Origin: Aeromicrobium stalagmiti
GTDB lineage: Bacteria; Actinomycetota; Actinomycetes; Propionibacteriales; Nocardioidaceae
Direction of reading: 5' to 3'
DNA length: 64,000 bases
NCBI RefSeq assembly: GCF_013283745.1
Contig: NZ_JABSTZ010000001.1
Span: 248,001-312,000 of the forward strand
Position numbers and translations under genes: made by a program. Below the pieces are notes generated by a model. The model ran no database searches. It was not told the origin of the DNA and saw nothing but the letters and a program-made list of their open reading frames with translations. Below, piece after piece: positions 1 through 8,475 of this stretch (position 1 is the stretch's first letter; every line of letters begins with the position of its first letter).

Positions 1-1
1 C

Positions 2-322
2 GTGACCCGCCTGCACACCCTGCGAGACGCCGAGGCGTTCATCAAGGCCGGCATCCCGCTGGTCGCCTCGGTCGCGTTCGGCAAGGGCGAGCTGTCGGGC
101 TCGCCGATCTCCGCGACCCCCGGGCACCTGATGGTCATCCGCGGCTTCACGTCGTCGGGCCAGGTCATCGCCAACGACCCGGCTGCGCCGAAGAACTCGA
201 CCGTCCGCCGCACCTACTCGCGCGCCCAGTTCGAGCGCGCCTGGCTGCGCGGCTCCGGTGGCGTCGTCTATGTCATCCGACCGACGAGCCGAGCCCTCCC
301 GGCCGACACGCCCCGCTGGTAG
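2..322 (+). CDS. C39-like peptidase domain protein (C-terminal part, truncated by window edge)
   Basis: The reading frame is open at the left edge, so only the last 106 residues are visible and the true start lies outside. The segment GHLMVIRGF, followed about 13 residues later by VIANDPAAP, matches the His and Asn/Asp part of papain-like peptidase_C39_2 domains. The catalytic Cys would lie upstream and cannot be checked. Such proteins are usually exported and often cell-wall associated, but no signal peptide can be seen here. The family call rests on one motif pair. Confidence 0.65.
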   Translation: MTRLHTLRDAEAFIKAGIPLVASVAFGKGELSGSPISATPGHLMVIRGFTSSGQVIANDPAAPKNSTVRRTYSRAQFERAWLRGSGGVVYVIRPTSRALPADTPRW

Positions 323-352
323 GGCGCGCTGCGGTGCTCGGTCGGGCTGCGG

Positions 353-1843
353 TCAGCCCGCCGACACCTGGATGCCGTGATAGCCCGTGGCGCCGTCGGG
401 CAGCACGTCGGCACGCTCGGCCGTCTGGGTCTCGCCCGTGCGATCGGTCGCCCGCACCTGGATGACGTGGTCGCCCTTCTGGGCCGACCAGTCGATCTTC
501 CACTGCACCCACGTGTCGACGCTGGGTGACTCCGCGATCGTGGCCTCGCGCCACTCCCCTTCGTCGACGCGCACCTCGACCTTCTCGATGCCCGTGTGCT
601 GCGCCCAGGCGACACCGGCGATCGTGACGTCGCCGACGTCGACCGAGTCGCTGTTGCGCGGCACGTCGATCCGCGACTGGGTCTTGATCGGACCGCGCTC
701 GCCCCAGCCGCGCTGCGTCCAGTAGGCCTGGAAGTCGGCGAACCGGGTGACCTCCCAGTCGGTGACCCACTTGGTCGCCGACACGTAGCCGTACAGCCCG
801 GGGACGACCTGCCGCACCGGGAACCCGTGCGGCACGGGCAGCGGCTCGCCGTTCATGGTCAGCGCCAGCAGCGCGTCGCGGCCGTCGGTGAGGGCGGCGA
901 GCGGGGTGCCGCACGTCCACCCGTCCTCCGACGTCGACAGCAGGGCGTCTGCGCCGGACTGGATGCCGACCTCCTCGAGGATGCCCTTGATCGGGACACC
1001 GCCCCAGACCGTGTTGCCGATCAGGTCGCCGCCGACGGTGTTGGACACGCAGCAGATCGTGATCCACGCATCGGTCAGGCCGCGGTCGAGCAGGTCCTGA
1101 TAGGTCAGGGTGATCTCGCGGTCGACCATGCCGTGGATCCGCAGGGTCCAGTCGGCCGGGTCGATCAGCGGCGGCGAGAGCGTCGTGTCGATCCGGTAGA
1201 AGTCGCGGTTGGACGTCAACCACGGCTCCTGCCCGGCCACCTGCAGGTCGGTGCCCGCGGGAGCACTGACCCGGCGCGACGGGAGCGTCAGCGAGGCACG
1301 GACGTCCTCGATCTCCTGACGGCGGCGGCGCCGGGTCGCCAGCGCCTGGCTGCCCACGCCCACCACGGCGGTCGCGACGGCGATGATGCCGAACGTCCGC
1401 AGGAACCCGCGCCGGGCGAGGTCGGCCGGCTTGCGCTCCCCCGCGCTGAGCAGCAGCTCGAGGACGCCCATGACGACCACCCCGGCGGCGACACAGGCGA
1501 AGACGCCGGGCGCCGAGGCGTACGGGCGAGACAGGATCGACGCCGCCGCCAGCACCACGAGCACGCCGACCAGCGCGCAGGCTGCGACCCGGCGGGCGAC
1601 CCACCACCGGCCGGCCAGCGCCCCGAGCAGCAGGATCGCCACGATCACGCTCGCGATGGCGAGCGGCTTGTCGGCCGTGCCGACGACGCCGATGATCGCC
1701 TCCGCGATCGGGCCCGGCGTCAGCTCGATGACGGACTGGCCGACAGACAGCACGGGCGACTCCCGCAGGTCGAGCACGGCGGCCAGGGCCTCGCTCGCGG
1801 CGATGCCGGCCAGGGCAGCCAGGACGCCGGCGGCGGTCGTCAT
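353..1843 (-). CDS. Membrane-anchored molybdopterin-dependent oxidoreductase (sulfite-oxidase family)
   Basis: About 496 aa from the ATG at 1843; a GTG at 1855 is a possible alternative, while longer starts would run into ispF. The N-terminal part (about 1-135) has several hydrophobic segments. A twin-arginine-like RRGFLR stands near residues 144-149, just before another hydrophobic stretch. The oxidoreductase molybdopterin-binding domain follows (about 210-370); ITICCVSN near 261-268 holds the expected Mo-ligand Cys. A C-terminal immunoglobulin-like Mo-co dimerisation domain covers about 390-480. It should act outside the membrane as a Mo-cofactor oxidoreductase. No heme domain is seen and the substrate is unknown. 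Confidence 0.85.
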   Translation of the reverse strand: MTTAAGVLAALAGIAASEALAAVLDLRESPVLSVGQSVIELTPGPIAEAIIGVVGTADKPLAIASVIVAILLLGALAGRWWVARRVAACALVGVLVVLAAASILSRPYASAPGVFACVAAGVVVMGVLELLLSAGERKPADLARRGFLRTFGIIAVATAVVGVGSQALATRRRRRQEIEDVRASLTLPSRRVSAPAGTDLQVAGQEPWLTSNRDFYRIDTTLSPPLIDPADWTLRIHGMVDREITLTYQDLLDRGLTDAWITICCVSNTVGGDLIGNTVWGGVPIKGILEEVGIQSGADALLSTSEDGWTCGTPLAALTDGRDALLALTMNGEPLPVPHGFPVRQVVPGLYGYVSATKWVTDWEVTRFADFQAYWTQRGWGERGPIKTQSRIDVPRNSDSVDVGDVTIAGVAWAQHTGIEKVEVRVDEGEWREATIAESPSVDTWVQWKIDWSAQKGDHVIQVRATDRTGETQTAERADVLPDGATGYHGIQVSAG

Positions 1844-1912
1844 TCGAGATCTCACGTCTCCATCGTCCCTCGCCCACCGGGGGTGCGCCGCGCGAACTGG
1901 CATGATCAACCT

Positions 1913-2389
1913 GTGACATCTGCACGCATCGGCATCGGCACCGACGTCCACCGCCTCGTGGACGGCCGCCCGATGTGGCTGGCCGGTCTCGAGTGGCCGG
2001 GCGAGCCCCAGGGCCTCGAGGGCCACTCCGACGGCGACTGTGCCTCGCACGCGATCGTCGACGCCGTGCTCGGTGCCGCCGGCCTCGGCGACATCGGCGG
2101 CCACTTCGGCACCGGTGACCCCGAGTGGGCCGGCGCCTCAGGCGTCGACTTCCTGGTGGAGACCGCCCGGCGCCTGCGCGAGCACGGCTGGGCCGTCGGC
2201 AACGTGTCGGTCCAGGTGATCGGCAACCGGCCCAAGATCGGCACACGGCGCGACCAGGCCCAACGCGTCCTCTCCGACGCGATCGGCGCCCCGGTGGGCC
2301 TCTCGGCCACGACCACCGACGGCCTCGGCCTCACCGGTCGCGGCGAGGGCATCGCCGCGATCGCCACGGCGCTCGTGCACCCGCTCTGA
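1913..2389 (+). CDS. ispF: 2-C-methyl-D-erythritol 2,4-cyclodiphosphate synthase
   Basis: This enzyme cyclises CDP-ME 2-phosphate to MEcPP in the non-mevalonate isoprenoid pathway. From the GTG at 1913 it is 158 aa, the usual family length. Visible signatures are the metal-binding D-V-H near residues 11-13, HSDGD near 38-42, SHAIVDA with the third metal His, GDIGGHFG, and the C-terminal [15 protein letters not shown]. An ATG at 1902 is out of frame and stops after four codons, so the GTG is the start. It is divergent from the molybdenum oxidoreductase and convergent with carD. The usual partner ispD is not beside it in this window. Confidence 0.97.
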   Translation: MTSARIGIGTDVHRLVDGRPMWLAGLEWPGEPQGLEGHSDGDCASHAIVDAVLGAAGLGDIGGHFGTGDPEWAGASGVDFLVETARRLREHGWAVGNVSVQVIGNRPKIGTRRDQAQRVLSDAIGAPVGLSATTTDGLGLTGRGEGIAAIATALVHPL

Positions 2390-2401
2390 GCCTCCCGGCC
2401 A

Positions 2402-2439
2402 CACCGTCCCGCCGCACCGTCCCGCCGCACCGTCCCGCC
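2402..2439. repeat. Three tandem copies of a 13-bp unit
   Basis: CACCGTCCCGCCG occurs at 2402-2414 and 2415-2427, and its first 12 bases again at 2428-2439. The array lies just after the ispF stop and before the terminator hairpin. It looks like a slippage-prone minisatellite without an obvious function. Confidence 0.85.
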
Positions 2440-2447
2440 CGGGAACG

Positions 2448-2482
2448 ACGAAGCCCCGGCTCGCGAGTAGCCGGGGCTTCGT
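2448..2482. terminator. Bidirectional terminator between ispF and carD
   Basis: ACGAAGCCCCGGC (2448-2460) and its exact reverse complement (2470-2482) form a 13-bp stem with a 9-base loop. The hairpin sits between two convergent genes and has no long T run, which is common for high-GC actinobacteria. Confidence 0.85.
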
Positions 2483-2492
2483 ACGGGTCAGA

Positions 2493-2978
2493 TCAGGACG
2501 CGAGGACCTCGTCGAGACGAGTCTCGGCCTTGTCCTCGTTGGTCTTCTCGGCGAGCGCGAGCTCGGAGACCAGGATCTGGCGGGCCTTGGCCAGCATGCG
2601 CTTCTCACCAGCGGACAGTCCGCGCTCGTGGTCGCGGCGCCACAGGTCGCGGACGACCTCGGCCACCTTCAGGACATCACCGGAGTGCAGCTTCTCGAGG
2701 TTCGCCTTGTAGCGACGCGACCAGTTGGTCGGCTCCTCGACGTGCTCGGCACGCAGGACTCCGAACACCCGCTCGAGTCCAGCCTCGTCGACGACGTCGC
2801 GAACACCGACCAGATCGAGGTTGCACGCGGGGACGCGGACGACCAGATCGTTCTGCGAGACGATGCGCAGCACGAGGTAATCACGCTCCTCGCCCTTGAT
2901 CGTCCGGGTCTCGATGTCCTCGATGACTGCAGCGCCGTGATTGGGATAGACAACGGTTTCGCCGACAGTAAAAGTCAT
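2493..2978 (-). CDS. carD: RNA polymerase-binding transcription factor CarD
   Basis: CarD binds the RNA polymerase beta subunit and stabilises the open complex at rRNA and many other promoters. At 161 aa it matches the mycobacterial protein in length. The N-terminal RNAP-interaction domain (about 1-60) begins [15 protein letters not shown]. The C-terminal helical DNA-binding part includes [17 protein letters not shown], with the Trp near residue 86 that inserts at the upstream edge of the bubble. The ATG at 2978 has GAAGGG about 8 bases upstream; a longer ORF start is not needed. It is divergent from the lipoprotein gene at 3167. Confidence 0.97.
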   Translation of the reverse strand: MTFTVGETVVYPNHGAAVIEDIETRTIKGEERDYLVLRIVSQNDLVVRVPACNLDLVGVRDVVDEAGLERVFGVLRAEHVEEPTNWSRRYKANLEKLHSGDVLKVAEVVRDLWRRDHERGLSAGEKRMLAKARQILVSELALAEKTNEDKAETRLDEVLAS

Positions 2979-3166
2979 AGAGAAAACACCCTTCGTAGAA
3001 TCCAAGAATACCATGAAGAGCCGACAAGAGCCCCTGCCGTTTCAGGGGTCGGACGCCATAGCAGACGACGTGTCTGCAGGTCAAAGGCAATGTGGCGGGC
3101 CGTCTCCGATACCATCGTCCCGGGGTCTCGCACCCCTCGAAACCCACCGACCGAAAGAGTGATCTG

Positions 3167-3697
3167 GTGAGCTCTGCACGACGTCGTCCTCTGGCGGCCG
3201 CATCCCTGGCCGTGGCCATGACCCTGGGCCTCGGTGGCTGCGGGACCGGTTTCAGCGCCCAGACCAATCAGGTCTACCAGCCGGGAGTCGGAGCCAACGC
3301 CCGCGGCGACGTCGACTCGCTCAACACGCTGCTCGTCGCCAACAGCGACGGCACGGCCACGCTGTCGGCCTCGCTGCACAACAACCTCGACGCCGAGCAG
3401 TCGCTCTCGTCGGTCAAGGTCGCCTCGCTGAGCGGCGAGGAGCTGGTCGTCCAGAGCCCCAAGATCATGCTGCCGCTGCCCGCAGATGGCGTCGAGACGC
3501 TCGGCGGCCCGCAGTCGGCCGGCATCTTCACCGTCACCAAGGACGCCCCCGCCGGTGCCTACGTCACGGTGACCTACACGTTCTCCGACTCGCCCGCGCT
3601 GACGGTGCAGGCCCCGATCGTGGCGCGCTCGGCCGAGTACGCGTCGGTCTCCCCCGGCGGTGCCGGCGAGCCCGACGCGGAGCCCGCCGCCGAGTAG
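3167..3697 (+). CDS. Predicted lipoprotein of unknown function
   Basis: From the GTG at 3167 the product is 176 aa. It has a short basic N-terminus, a hydrophobic stretch and a lipobox GLGGC with Cys near residue 25. The remainder is a beta-rich, low-cysteine domain (LLVANSDGTATLSASL..., VTVTYTFSDSP) and ends in an acidic Pro/Ala/Glu tail. It should be anchored to the outer face of the membrane. The upstream extension to 3092 would bury the lipobox and is rejected. I do not recognise a characterised homolog. Confidence 0.8.
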   Translation: MSSARRRPLAAASLAVAMTLGLGGCGTGFSAQTNQVYQPGVGANARGDVDSLNTLLVANSDGTATLSASLHNNLDAEQSLSSVKVASLSGEELVVQSPKIMLPLPADGVETLGGPQSAGIFTVTKDAPAGAYVTVTYTFSDSPALTVQAPIVARSAEYASVSPGGAGEPDAEPAAE

Positions 3698-3733
3698 TCC
3701 CGGGGGCTGCCTGGCAGGTGGCCCCGGACAGAC

Positions 3734-3766
3734 AGAACCCCCGCTGCGGCAGGCAGCAGGGGTTCT
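3734..3766. terminator. Bidirectional terminator between lipoprotein gene and phoU
   Basis: AGAACCCCCGCTGC (3734-3747) pairs with GCAGCAGGGGTTCT (3753-3766), 14 bp with one mismatch and a 5-base loop, between convergent genes. Confidence 0.8.
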
Positions 3767-3784
3767 CGGGTGGGTCGGACGGTC

Positions 3785-4426
3785 TCAGGTCAGCTGACCC
3801 GTGACCAGGTACACGACCCGGCGCGCCATCGAGACCGCGTGGTCACCGATGCGCTCGTAGTAGCGGCCGAGCAGGGCCACGTCGACAGCCGGCTCGACGC
3901 CGTGGTCCCACGAGTCACCGAGCAGCGAGCGGAACAGGTCCTTGCGGAGCAGGTCCATCTCGTCGTCCTCGGACTCCAGCTGCGCGGCCTTCGCGACGTC
4001 GCGGTTGGCGACGATGCGTGAGGCGGAGTCGATCATCGAGTCGGCGACCGCAGCCATCGACAAGATGGTCGGGTGCAGGTGCTCCGGCACGGCGGAGTCG
4101 GGCATGCGACGCCGGGCGATCTTCGCGACGTGCACCGACAGATCACCCATCCGCTGCAGGTCCGCGAGCATCCGCAGCGTCGCGATGAGCTGACGCAGGT
4201 CGGTGGCGACGGGCTGCTGGGTGGCGAGGAGCAGCAGGGCTCGCTCCTCGATGACCTCGGTCGTCTCGTCGATGTCCTTGTCGCCGGCGATGACCGCCTC
4301 CGCGATCTGGCCGTCTGCTTCGAGCAGGGCCTTGGTCGCATTGGCGACGGCACGGCGGACCGTCCCGGTCAGGTCCACCAGGTCGTCGACGATGGCATCG
4401 AGCTGTTCGTAATACTGATCGCGCAT
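3785..4426 (-). CDS. phoU: Phosphate-signalling regulator PhoU
   Basis: PhoU restrains the phosphate sensor kinase when the Pst transporter is active. The 213-aa product starts MRDQYYEQLDAIVDDLVDL and has the family's repeated three-helix bundles, with the metal-binding acidic pattern seen around DKDIDETTEVIEERA and ESEDDEMDLLRKDLF. The ATG at 4426 is chosen because longer starts enter the regulatory region. It is divergent from senX3-regX3, as phoU is from phoR-phoP in Streptomyces, and shares the PHO-box region at 4450-4487. Confidence 0.93.
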   Translation of the reverse strand: MRDQYYEQLDAIVDDLVDLTGTVRRAVANATKALLEADGQIAEAVIAGDKDIDETTEVIEERALLLLATQQPVATDLRQLIATLRMLADLQRMGDLSVHVAKIARRRMPDSAVPEHLHPTILSMAAVADSMIDSASRIVANRDVAKAAQLESEDDEMDLLRKDLFRSLLGDSWDHGVEPAVDVALLGRYYERIGDHAVSMARRVVYLVTGQLT

Positions 4427-4449
4427 GCCCTGCACTCTAGGCAGGCGCG

Positions 4450-4487
4450 GTGAACGGACGGCGACCCCCGGTGAACGGGATGTGAAC
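4450..4487. promoter_or_regulatory. PHO box (RegX3/PhoP direct repeats) between phoU and senX3
   Basis: GTGAAC occurs at 4450-4455, 4471-4476 and 4482-4487. The last two copies are exactly 11 bp apart and the first is 21 bp upstream. On the minus strand they read GTTCAC, matching the 11-bp direct-repeat units known for actinobacterial PHO boxes. The position between phoU and senX3-regX3 suggests autoregulation of the system. Confidence 0.75.
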
Positions 4488-4559
4488 GCCAGCGGAAAGG
4501 CCTGTCGTACCGGGCCTCGCAACGGGCCTCCGCAGCGTCGCGCCCCCTATCCTCATGAT

Positions 4560-5696
4560 GTGGACACCAGCGCAGGAGTGTTGATCGCCGGAGCTATCGG
4601 CGCTGTCATCGGCGCGATGGTCACCTACCTCTGGCGCTACAGCGAAAGGCAGCAGCACACCGTGGACGAGCCGACACCCGTGGTTCCCGCCGGCGCCGAG
4701 CTGGTCCTCTCGGTGCTCTCCTCCTCGGCAGTGCTGATCGACTCGGCCGACACGGTCGTCAAGGCGTCCGCACCCGCGTTCGCGATGGGGATCATCAACG
4801 ACGACCGCCTCGAGCCCGACGAGCTGATGGGTCTGGTGCGCCAGGTGCGCCGCGACGGCCAGGTCCGCGAGGCCGACATCTCCCTGCAGCCCAAGCGCGG
4901 GACGACGGCCTACATCCACGCTCGCGTCGCCCCGCTGACCTCCCGGCTGATCCTCGTGCTGGCCGACGACCGCACCCGCGAGCAGCGGGTCGAGTCGATC
5001 CGCCGCGACTTCGTCGCCAACGTGAGCCACGAGCTGAAGACTCCGGTCGGCGCCCTCAACCTGCTGGCCGAGGCCGTCGGCGAGGCCAAGGACGACCCCG
5101 AGGCCGTGGTCCGCTTCTCCAGCCGCATGCACCTGGAGAGCGAGCGGCTCACCCGCCTGGTGCAGCAGATCATCGACCTGTCCCGCCTGCAGAACGACAT
5201 CCTCAGCGACGACGCCACCGTGGTCAAGATCGGCGAGCTGGTGTCCGAGGCGTGCGAGCACTCCGCCACCGAGGCCGAGCACAAGGACATCGAGATCGTC
5301 ACGTCGCTCGAGCCCGACCTCTTCGTCCACGGCGACCGTGCCCAGCTGCACGCCGCGGTGAGCAACCTGGTCGAGAACGCCGTGACCTACAGCCCGTCCG
5401 GCTCGCGGGTGACCGTCACCGCGCAGCTCACGGACGACGACGTGCGACTGACCGTGACCGACAACGGCATCGGCATCCCCGGTGACGAGCTCGACCGGAT
5501 CTTCGAGCGGTTCTACCGCGTCGACCCGGCCCGCGCCCGCGCCACCGGCGGCACCGGGCTCGGCCTGTCGATCGTCAAGCACGTCGCCGCCAGCAACGGC
5601 GGCAGCGTCGAGGTGTGGAGCGAGCCGGGCCTCGGCTCCTCGTTCACCCTCGTGCTGCCCGCCCACAACGAAGACATGGAAGAGGAGCACGCGTGA
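4560..5696 (+). CDS. senX3: Phosphate-sensing sensor histidine kinase SenX3/PhoR-type
   Basis: The kinase autophosphorylates and passes phosphate to RegX3 under phosphate limitation. From the GTG at 4560 it has 378 aa. One N-terminal membrane segment (about 6-26) is followed by a PAS-like region (about 45-135), a HisKA domain with FVANVSHELKTP (His near 157), and an ATPase domain with N-box SNLVENAVTYS, DNGIGIP and GTGLGLSIVKH. No extracellular sensor loop is present, so it probably senses through Pst/PhoU, as SenX3 does. The start follows the PHO box by about 70 bases, and the gene overlaps regX3 by 4 bases (GTGA). Confidence 0.93.
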   Translation: MDTSAGVLIAGAIGAVIGAMVTYLWRYSERQQHTVDEPTPVVPAGAELVLSVLSSSAVLIDSADTVVKASAPAFAMGIINDDRLEPDELMGLVRQVRRDGQVREADISLQPKRGTTAYIHARVAPLTSRLILVLADDRTREQRVESIRRDFVANVSHELKTPVGALNLLAEAVGEAKDDPEAVVRFSSRMHLESERLTRLVQQIIDLSRLQNDILSDDATVVKIGELVSEACEHSATEAEHKDIEIVTSLEPDLFVHGDRAQLHAAVSNLVENAVTYSPSGSRVTVTAQLTDDDVRLTVTDNGIGIPGDELDRIFERFYRVDPARARATGGTGLGLSIVKHVAASNGGSVEVWSEPGLGSSFTLVLPAHNEDMEEEHA

Positions 5697-6373
5697 CGAA
5701 GGTACTGGTCGTCGAGGACGAGACGAGCTACAGCGAGGCGCTGTCGTACGTCCTGCGCAAGGAAGGGTTCGATGTCGCCATCGCGGAGACCGGGCCCGAC
5801 GCGCTGACCGAGTTCGACCGGGGCGGGGCGGACATCGTCCTGCTCGACCTCATGCTGCCCGGGCTGTCGGGCACCGAGGTGTGCCGCGCCCTGCGCCAGA
5901 TCTCGTCGGTGCCGATCATCATGGTCAGCGCCAAGGACACCGAGGTCGACAAGGTCGTGGGCCTCGAGCTCGGTGCCGACGACTACGTCACCAAGCCCTA
6001 CTCGCCCCGCGAGCTCGTCGCCCGCATCCGAGCCGTGCTGCGCCGCGGTGTCACCGACGAGATCGACGACAACGCGTCGCTCGAGGCCGGACGGGTCCGC
6101 ATGGACGTCGACCGGCACCTCGTCACGATCGACGGCGAGGTCGCGAAGTTCCCGCTCAAGGAGTTCGAGCTGCTGGAGTACTTCCTGCGCAACCCCGGCC
6201 GGGTGCTGACGCGGGGCCAGCTCATCGACCGGGTCTGGGGCGCCGACTACGTGGGCGACACCAAGACCCTCGACGTCCACGTCAAGCGTCTGCGCGCCAA
6301 GATCGAGCCTGATCCGACCAACCCCGTCACCCTGACGACGGTCCGAGGCCTCGGCTACAAGTACGACTCGTAG
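5693..6373 (+). CDS. regX3: Phosphate-regulon response regulator RegX3/PhoP-type
   Basis: This OmpR/PhoB-family regulator has 226 aa. The receiver has acidic residues VVEDE, the phospho-acceptor Asp near 52 in LLDLMLPG, and Lys in YVTKPYSP. The C-terminal winged helix carries FPLKEFELLEYFLRNPGRVLTR and the usual KTLDVHVKRLRAKIE recognition segment. The GTG at 5693 overlaps the senX3 stop, indicating translational coupling. It should bind the PHO boxes seen before senX3/phoU, ppk and pstS. Confidence 0.95.
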   Translation: MTKVLVVEDETSYSEALSYVLRKEGFDVAIAETGPDALTEFDRGGADIVLLDLMLPGLSGTEVCRALRQISSVPIIMVSAKDTEVDKVVGLELGADDYVTKPYSPRELVARIRAVLRRGVTDEIDDNASLEAGRVRMDVDRHLVTIDGEVAKFPLKEFELLEYFLRNPGRVLTRGQLIDRVWGADYVGDTKTLDVHVKRLRAKIEPDPTNPVTLTTVRGLGYKYDS

Positions 6374-6388
6374 CCGAGGGCCGGGGCG

Positions 6389-6850
6389 TCAGTTGCGGAC
6401 GCGGATCGTGCTGGCGCTGTACCACCGGCCAGCGTCCTTGATCGAGAACGACACAGCCTCGCAGGTGTCGTCGGCGACGATCATGGTGGTCTGGGCCCCC
6501 CGCATCGGCCCGGCTCCGCTGCCCGCCGCGCCCAGCTGCCGACCGCACACGCCGTCGACTCGTACGTAGGTCGCCTTGCCGGTGCTGCCGGTGACCGTCC
6601 GGCCACCGGTCTGGAACTGCACGCAGTAGCGGTGGTAGTTGGCCACGGTCCCGGTCACGACGAGCCGGCCGTAGGACAGCGTGTCGCCACCGTTCGTGAG
6701 CTGGTAGACCTCGCGGCGGTCGGGGTTGAGCTGCTGGCTGCAGGCGTCGGCGGTCGCTGCCCCTGCTGACGCACCGATCACCCCTGGGCCGACGATGGTG
6801 AGACCGATGACTCCGACGGCGCCGATGAGCGTGGCCATGATCCTGCGCAT
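6389..6850 (-). CDS. Small secreted protein of unknown function, four cysteines
   Basis: The 153-aa product begins MRRIMATLIGAVGVIGLTIVG, a typical signal peptide, with likely cleavage after the GASAGAATA region. The mature part has four Cys (ACSQQ, YCVQF, GVCGR, DTCEA), consistent with two disulfides. The ATG at 6850 has GGGAGGAC about 6 bases upstream. It is convergent with regX3, 15 bases away. I recognise no family. Confidence 0.7.
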   Translation of the reverse strand: MRRIMATLIGAVGVIGLTIVGPGVIGASAGAATADACSQQLNPDRREVYQLTNGGDTLSYGRLVVTGTVANYHRYCVQFQTGGRTVTGSTGKATYVRVDGVCGRQLGAAGSGAGPMRGAQTTMIVADDTCEAVSFSIKDAGRWYSASTIRVRN

Positions 6851-6951
6851 GATGTGTCCTCCCGATGACGTGCCACGCCCCCTGCGCGCACCGCGCCACG
6901 ATACCGACACGCCTCGGCCGGCCGGCACCTTGGCCGGCCGAGCGGTCCGGT

Positions 6952-7695
6952 TCAGCGACCCTGGTTGGCGACCGCGGCGATCGCGGCCTCAGCGGCCGAC
7001 GGGTCGAGGTAGGTGCCGCCCTTGACGGTCGGCCTCAGGTCGGCGTCGAGGTCGTAGACCAGCGGGATGCCGGTGGGGATGTTGAGGCCCACGACCTCGT
7101 CCTCGCCCAGCCCGTCGAGGTGCTTGACCAGAGCGCGCAGGGAGTTGCCGTGCGCCGTCACCAGCACGACCTTGTCGTCGAGCAGGTCGGGGACGATCGA
7201 GTCGTACCAGTAGGGCAGCATGCGGTCGAGCACGTCCGCCAGGCACTCGGTGCGCGGCAGCAGCTCGTCGGGCAGCGCGGCGTAGCGCGGGTCCTCGGCC
7301 TGGCTGAACTCGTCGTCGTCGGCGATCGCCGGCGGCGGGACGTCGTAGGAACGGCGCCAGGTCATGAACTGCTCCTCGCCGTACTCCGCCAGCGTGGCCT
7401 TCTTGTCCTTGCCCTGCAGCGCCCCGTAGTGACGCTCGTTGAGACGCCACGACCGCTTGACCGGGATCCAGTGACGGTCGACGCCGTCCAGCACGATCTG
7501 CGAGGTGCGGATCGCGCGGCGCAGCAGCGACGTGTGCGACACGTCTGGCAGCAGACCGGCGTCGGCCAGCATCGTGGAGCCCTTGCCGGCCTCCTCGACG
7601 CCCTGCTCGTTGAGGTCGACGTCGACCCATCCGGTGAAGAGGTTCTTGGCGTTCCACTCGCTGTGGCCATGACGCAGCAGGATCAGGGTGCTCAT
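6952..7695 (-). CDS. gpmA: 2,3-bisphosphoglycerate-dependent phosphoglycerate mutase
   Basis: It interconverts 3- and 2-phosphoglycerate in glycolysis and gluconeogenesis. The 247-aa length is normal. The phosphohistidine motif is [10 protein letters not shown] (RHG at 8-10). The other catalytic elements are [22 protein letters not shown] and [11 protein letters not shown]. The gene lies near senX3-regX3 as gpm1 does in mycobacteria, but here it is on the opposite strand and a small secreted-protein gene intervenes. Confidence 0.96.
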   Translation of the reverse strand: MSTLILLRHGHSEWNAKNLFTGWVDVDLNEQGVEEAGKGSTMLADAGLLPDVSHTSLLRRAIRTSQIVLDGVDRHWIPVKRSWRLNERHYGALQGKDKKATLAEYGEEQFMTWRRSYDVPPPAIADDDEFSQAEDPRYAALPDELLPRTECLADVLDRMLPYWYDSIVPDLLDDKVVLVTAHGNSLRALVKHLDGLGEDEVVGLNIPTGIPLVYDLDADLRPTVKGGTYLDPSAAEAAIAAVANQGR

Positions 7696-7776
7696 CGACG
7701 TGCTCGCTTCGCTCCGTGCGCCGACGAGGTACGCCGAACGCTGTGCTGAATGATTCGCTCGCTCATGCCAGTGAGC

Positions 7777-8448
7777 CTAGTCGGCGGCTTCGGCGCCCTT
7801 CCACTCCGTGTAGATCTGGTGCAGCGCCTGCACGTAGTCGTTCTGCGACTGCACCCCGGTCAGCGTCCACTGCTGCTCGATCGCGATGTAGGGCAGCTGG
7901 GTGATGCCCAGCGCCTCGCCCGTCTCGCGCTGCGTGCGGACCTCGTCGGCGTACTCCGTGCTCGCCAGCAGCGCCTCGGCCGTCTCGAGCTCCAGGCCGA
8001 CCAGGGCGGCGCGGGTCGCGAGCGTGAAGTGGTCGCCGATGTCGGCGCCCTCGAGGAAGTGACCGCGCCACAGCTGGTGCGCGAGGTCGCGCTGCAGCCC
8101 CGGGCCCGCTTCGTCGGCCCAGGTGAGCAGGCGCCACGCGTCGAAGGAGTTGGCCTGGACAGCCTCGTCGAAGTTGAGGTCGATACCGGTGATCCGCGCG
8201 GCGGCGGTGACCTGCGCGTTGATCAGGTCGACCTTGTCGCGGCCCCCGAGGCGCTCCTCGAGCGCCTCCAGCAGCAGCCGACCGTCGCTGGGCTCGTCGG
8301 GCTCGACCTGGAAGGCCCTATACGTGAGCTCGACCGGCTCGCCCGTCAGGATCGAGAACATCGCCGCAGCACGCTCGAACCTGGTCGATCCGATGTATGC
8401 CCACGGGTCCGTCACGTCGGCGAACACGATGACCTTCACGCGTCCCAC
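7777..8448 (-). CDS. DsbA-fold protein lacking all cysteines
   Basis: The 223-aa product has the layout of FrnE/HCCA-isomerase-type DsbA proteins: beta strand KVIVFADVTDPWAYIG, an inserted helical domain (about 60-165) and a cis-Pro region TQLPYIAIEQQW. The active-site CPWC of the family is replaced by DPWA, and no Cys occurs anywhere in the protein. A disulfide oxidoreductase role is therefore unlikely; an isomerase-like or binding role is possible. The GTG at 8448 is used; a GTG at 8439 is equally plausible. It follows gpmA's start region by 81 bases on the same strand. Confidence 0.7.
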   Translation of the reverse strand: MGRVKVIVFADVTDPWAYIGSTRFERAAAMFSILTGEPVELTYRAFQVEPDEPSDGRLLLEALEERLGGRDKVDLINAQVTAAARITGIDLNFDEAVQANSFDAWRLLTWADEAGPGLQRDLAHQLWRGHFLEGADIGDHFTLATRAALVGLELETAEALLASTEYADEVRTQRETGEALGITQLPYIAIEQQWTLTGVQSQNDYVQALHQIYTEWKGAEAAD

Positions 8449-8475
8449 GCTACGCGAGACGCGGTGACCACGCCC

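Noticed and set aside
596..2389. 597-aa frame that ends in ispF
   Set aside because: Only the last 158 residues are IspF; the rest is antisense to the molybdenum oxidoreductase.
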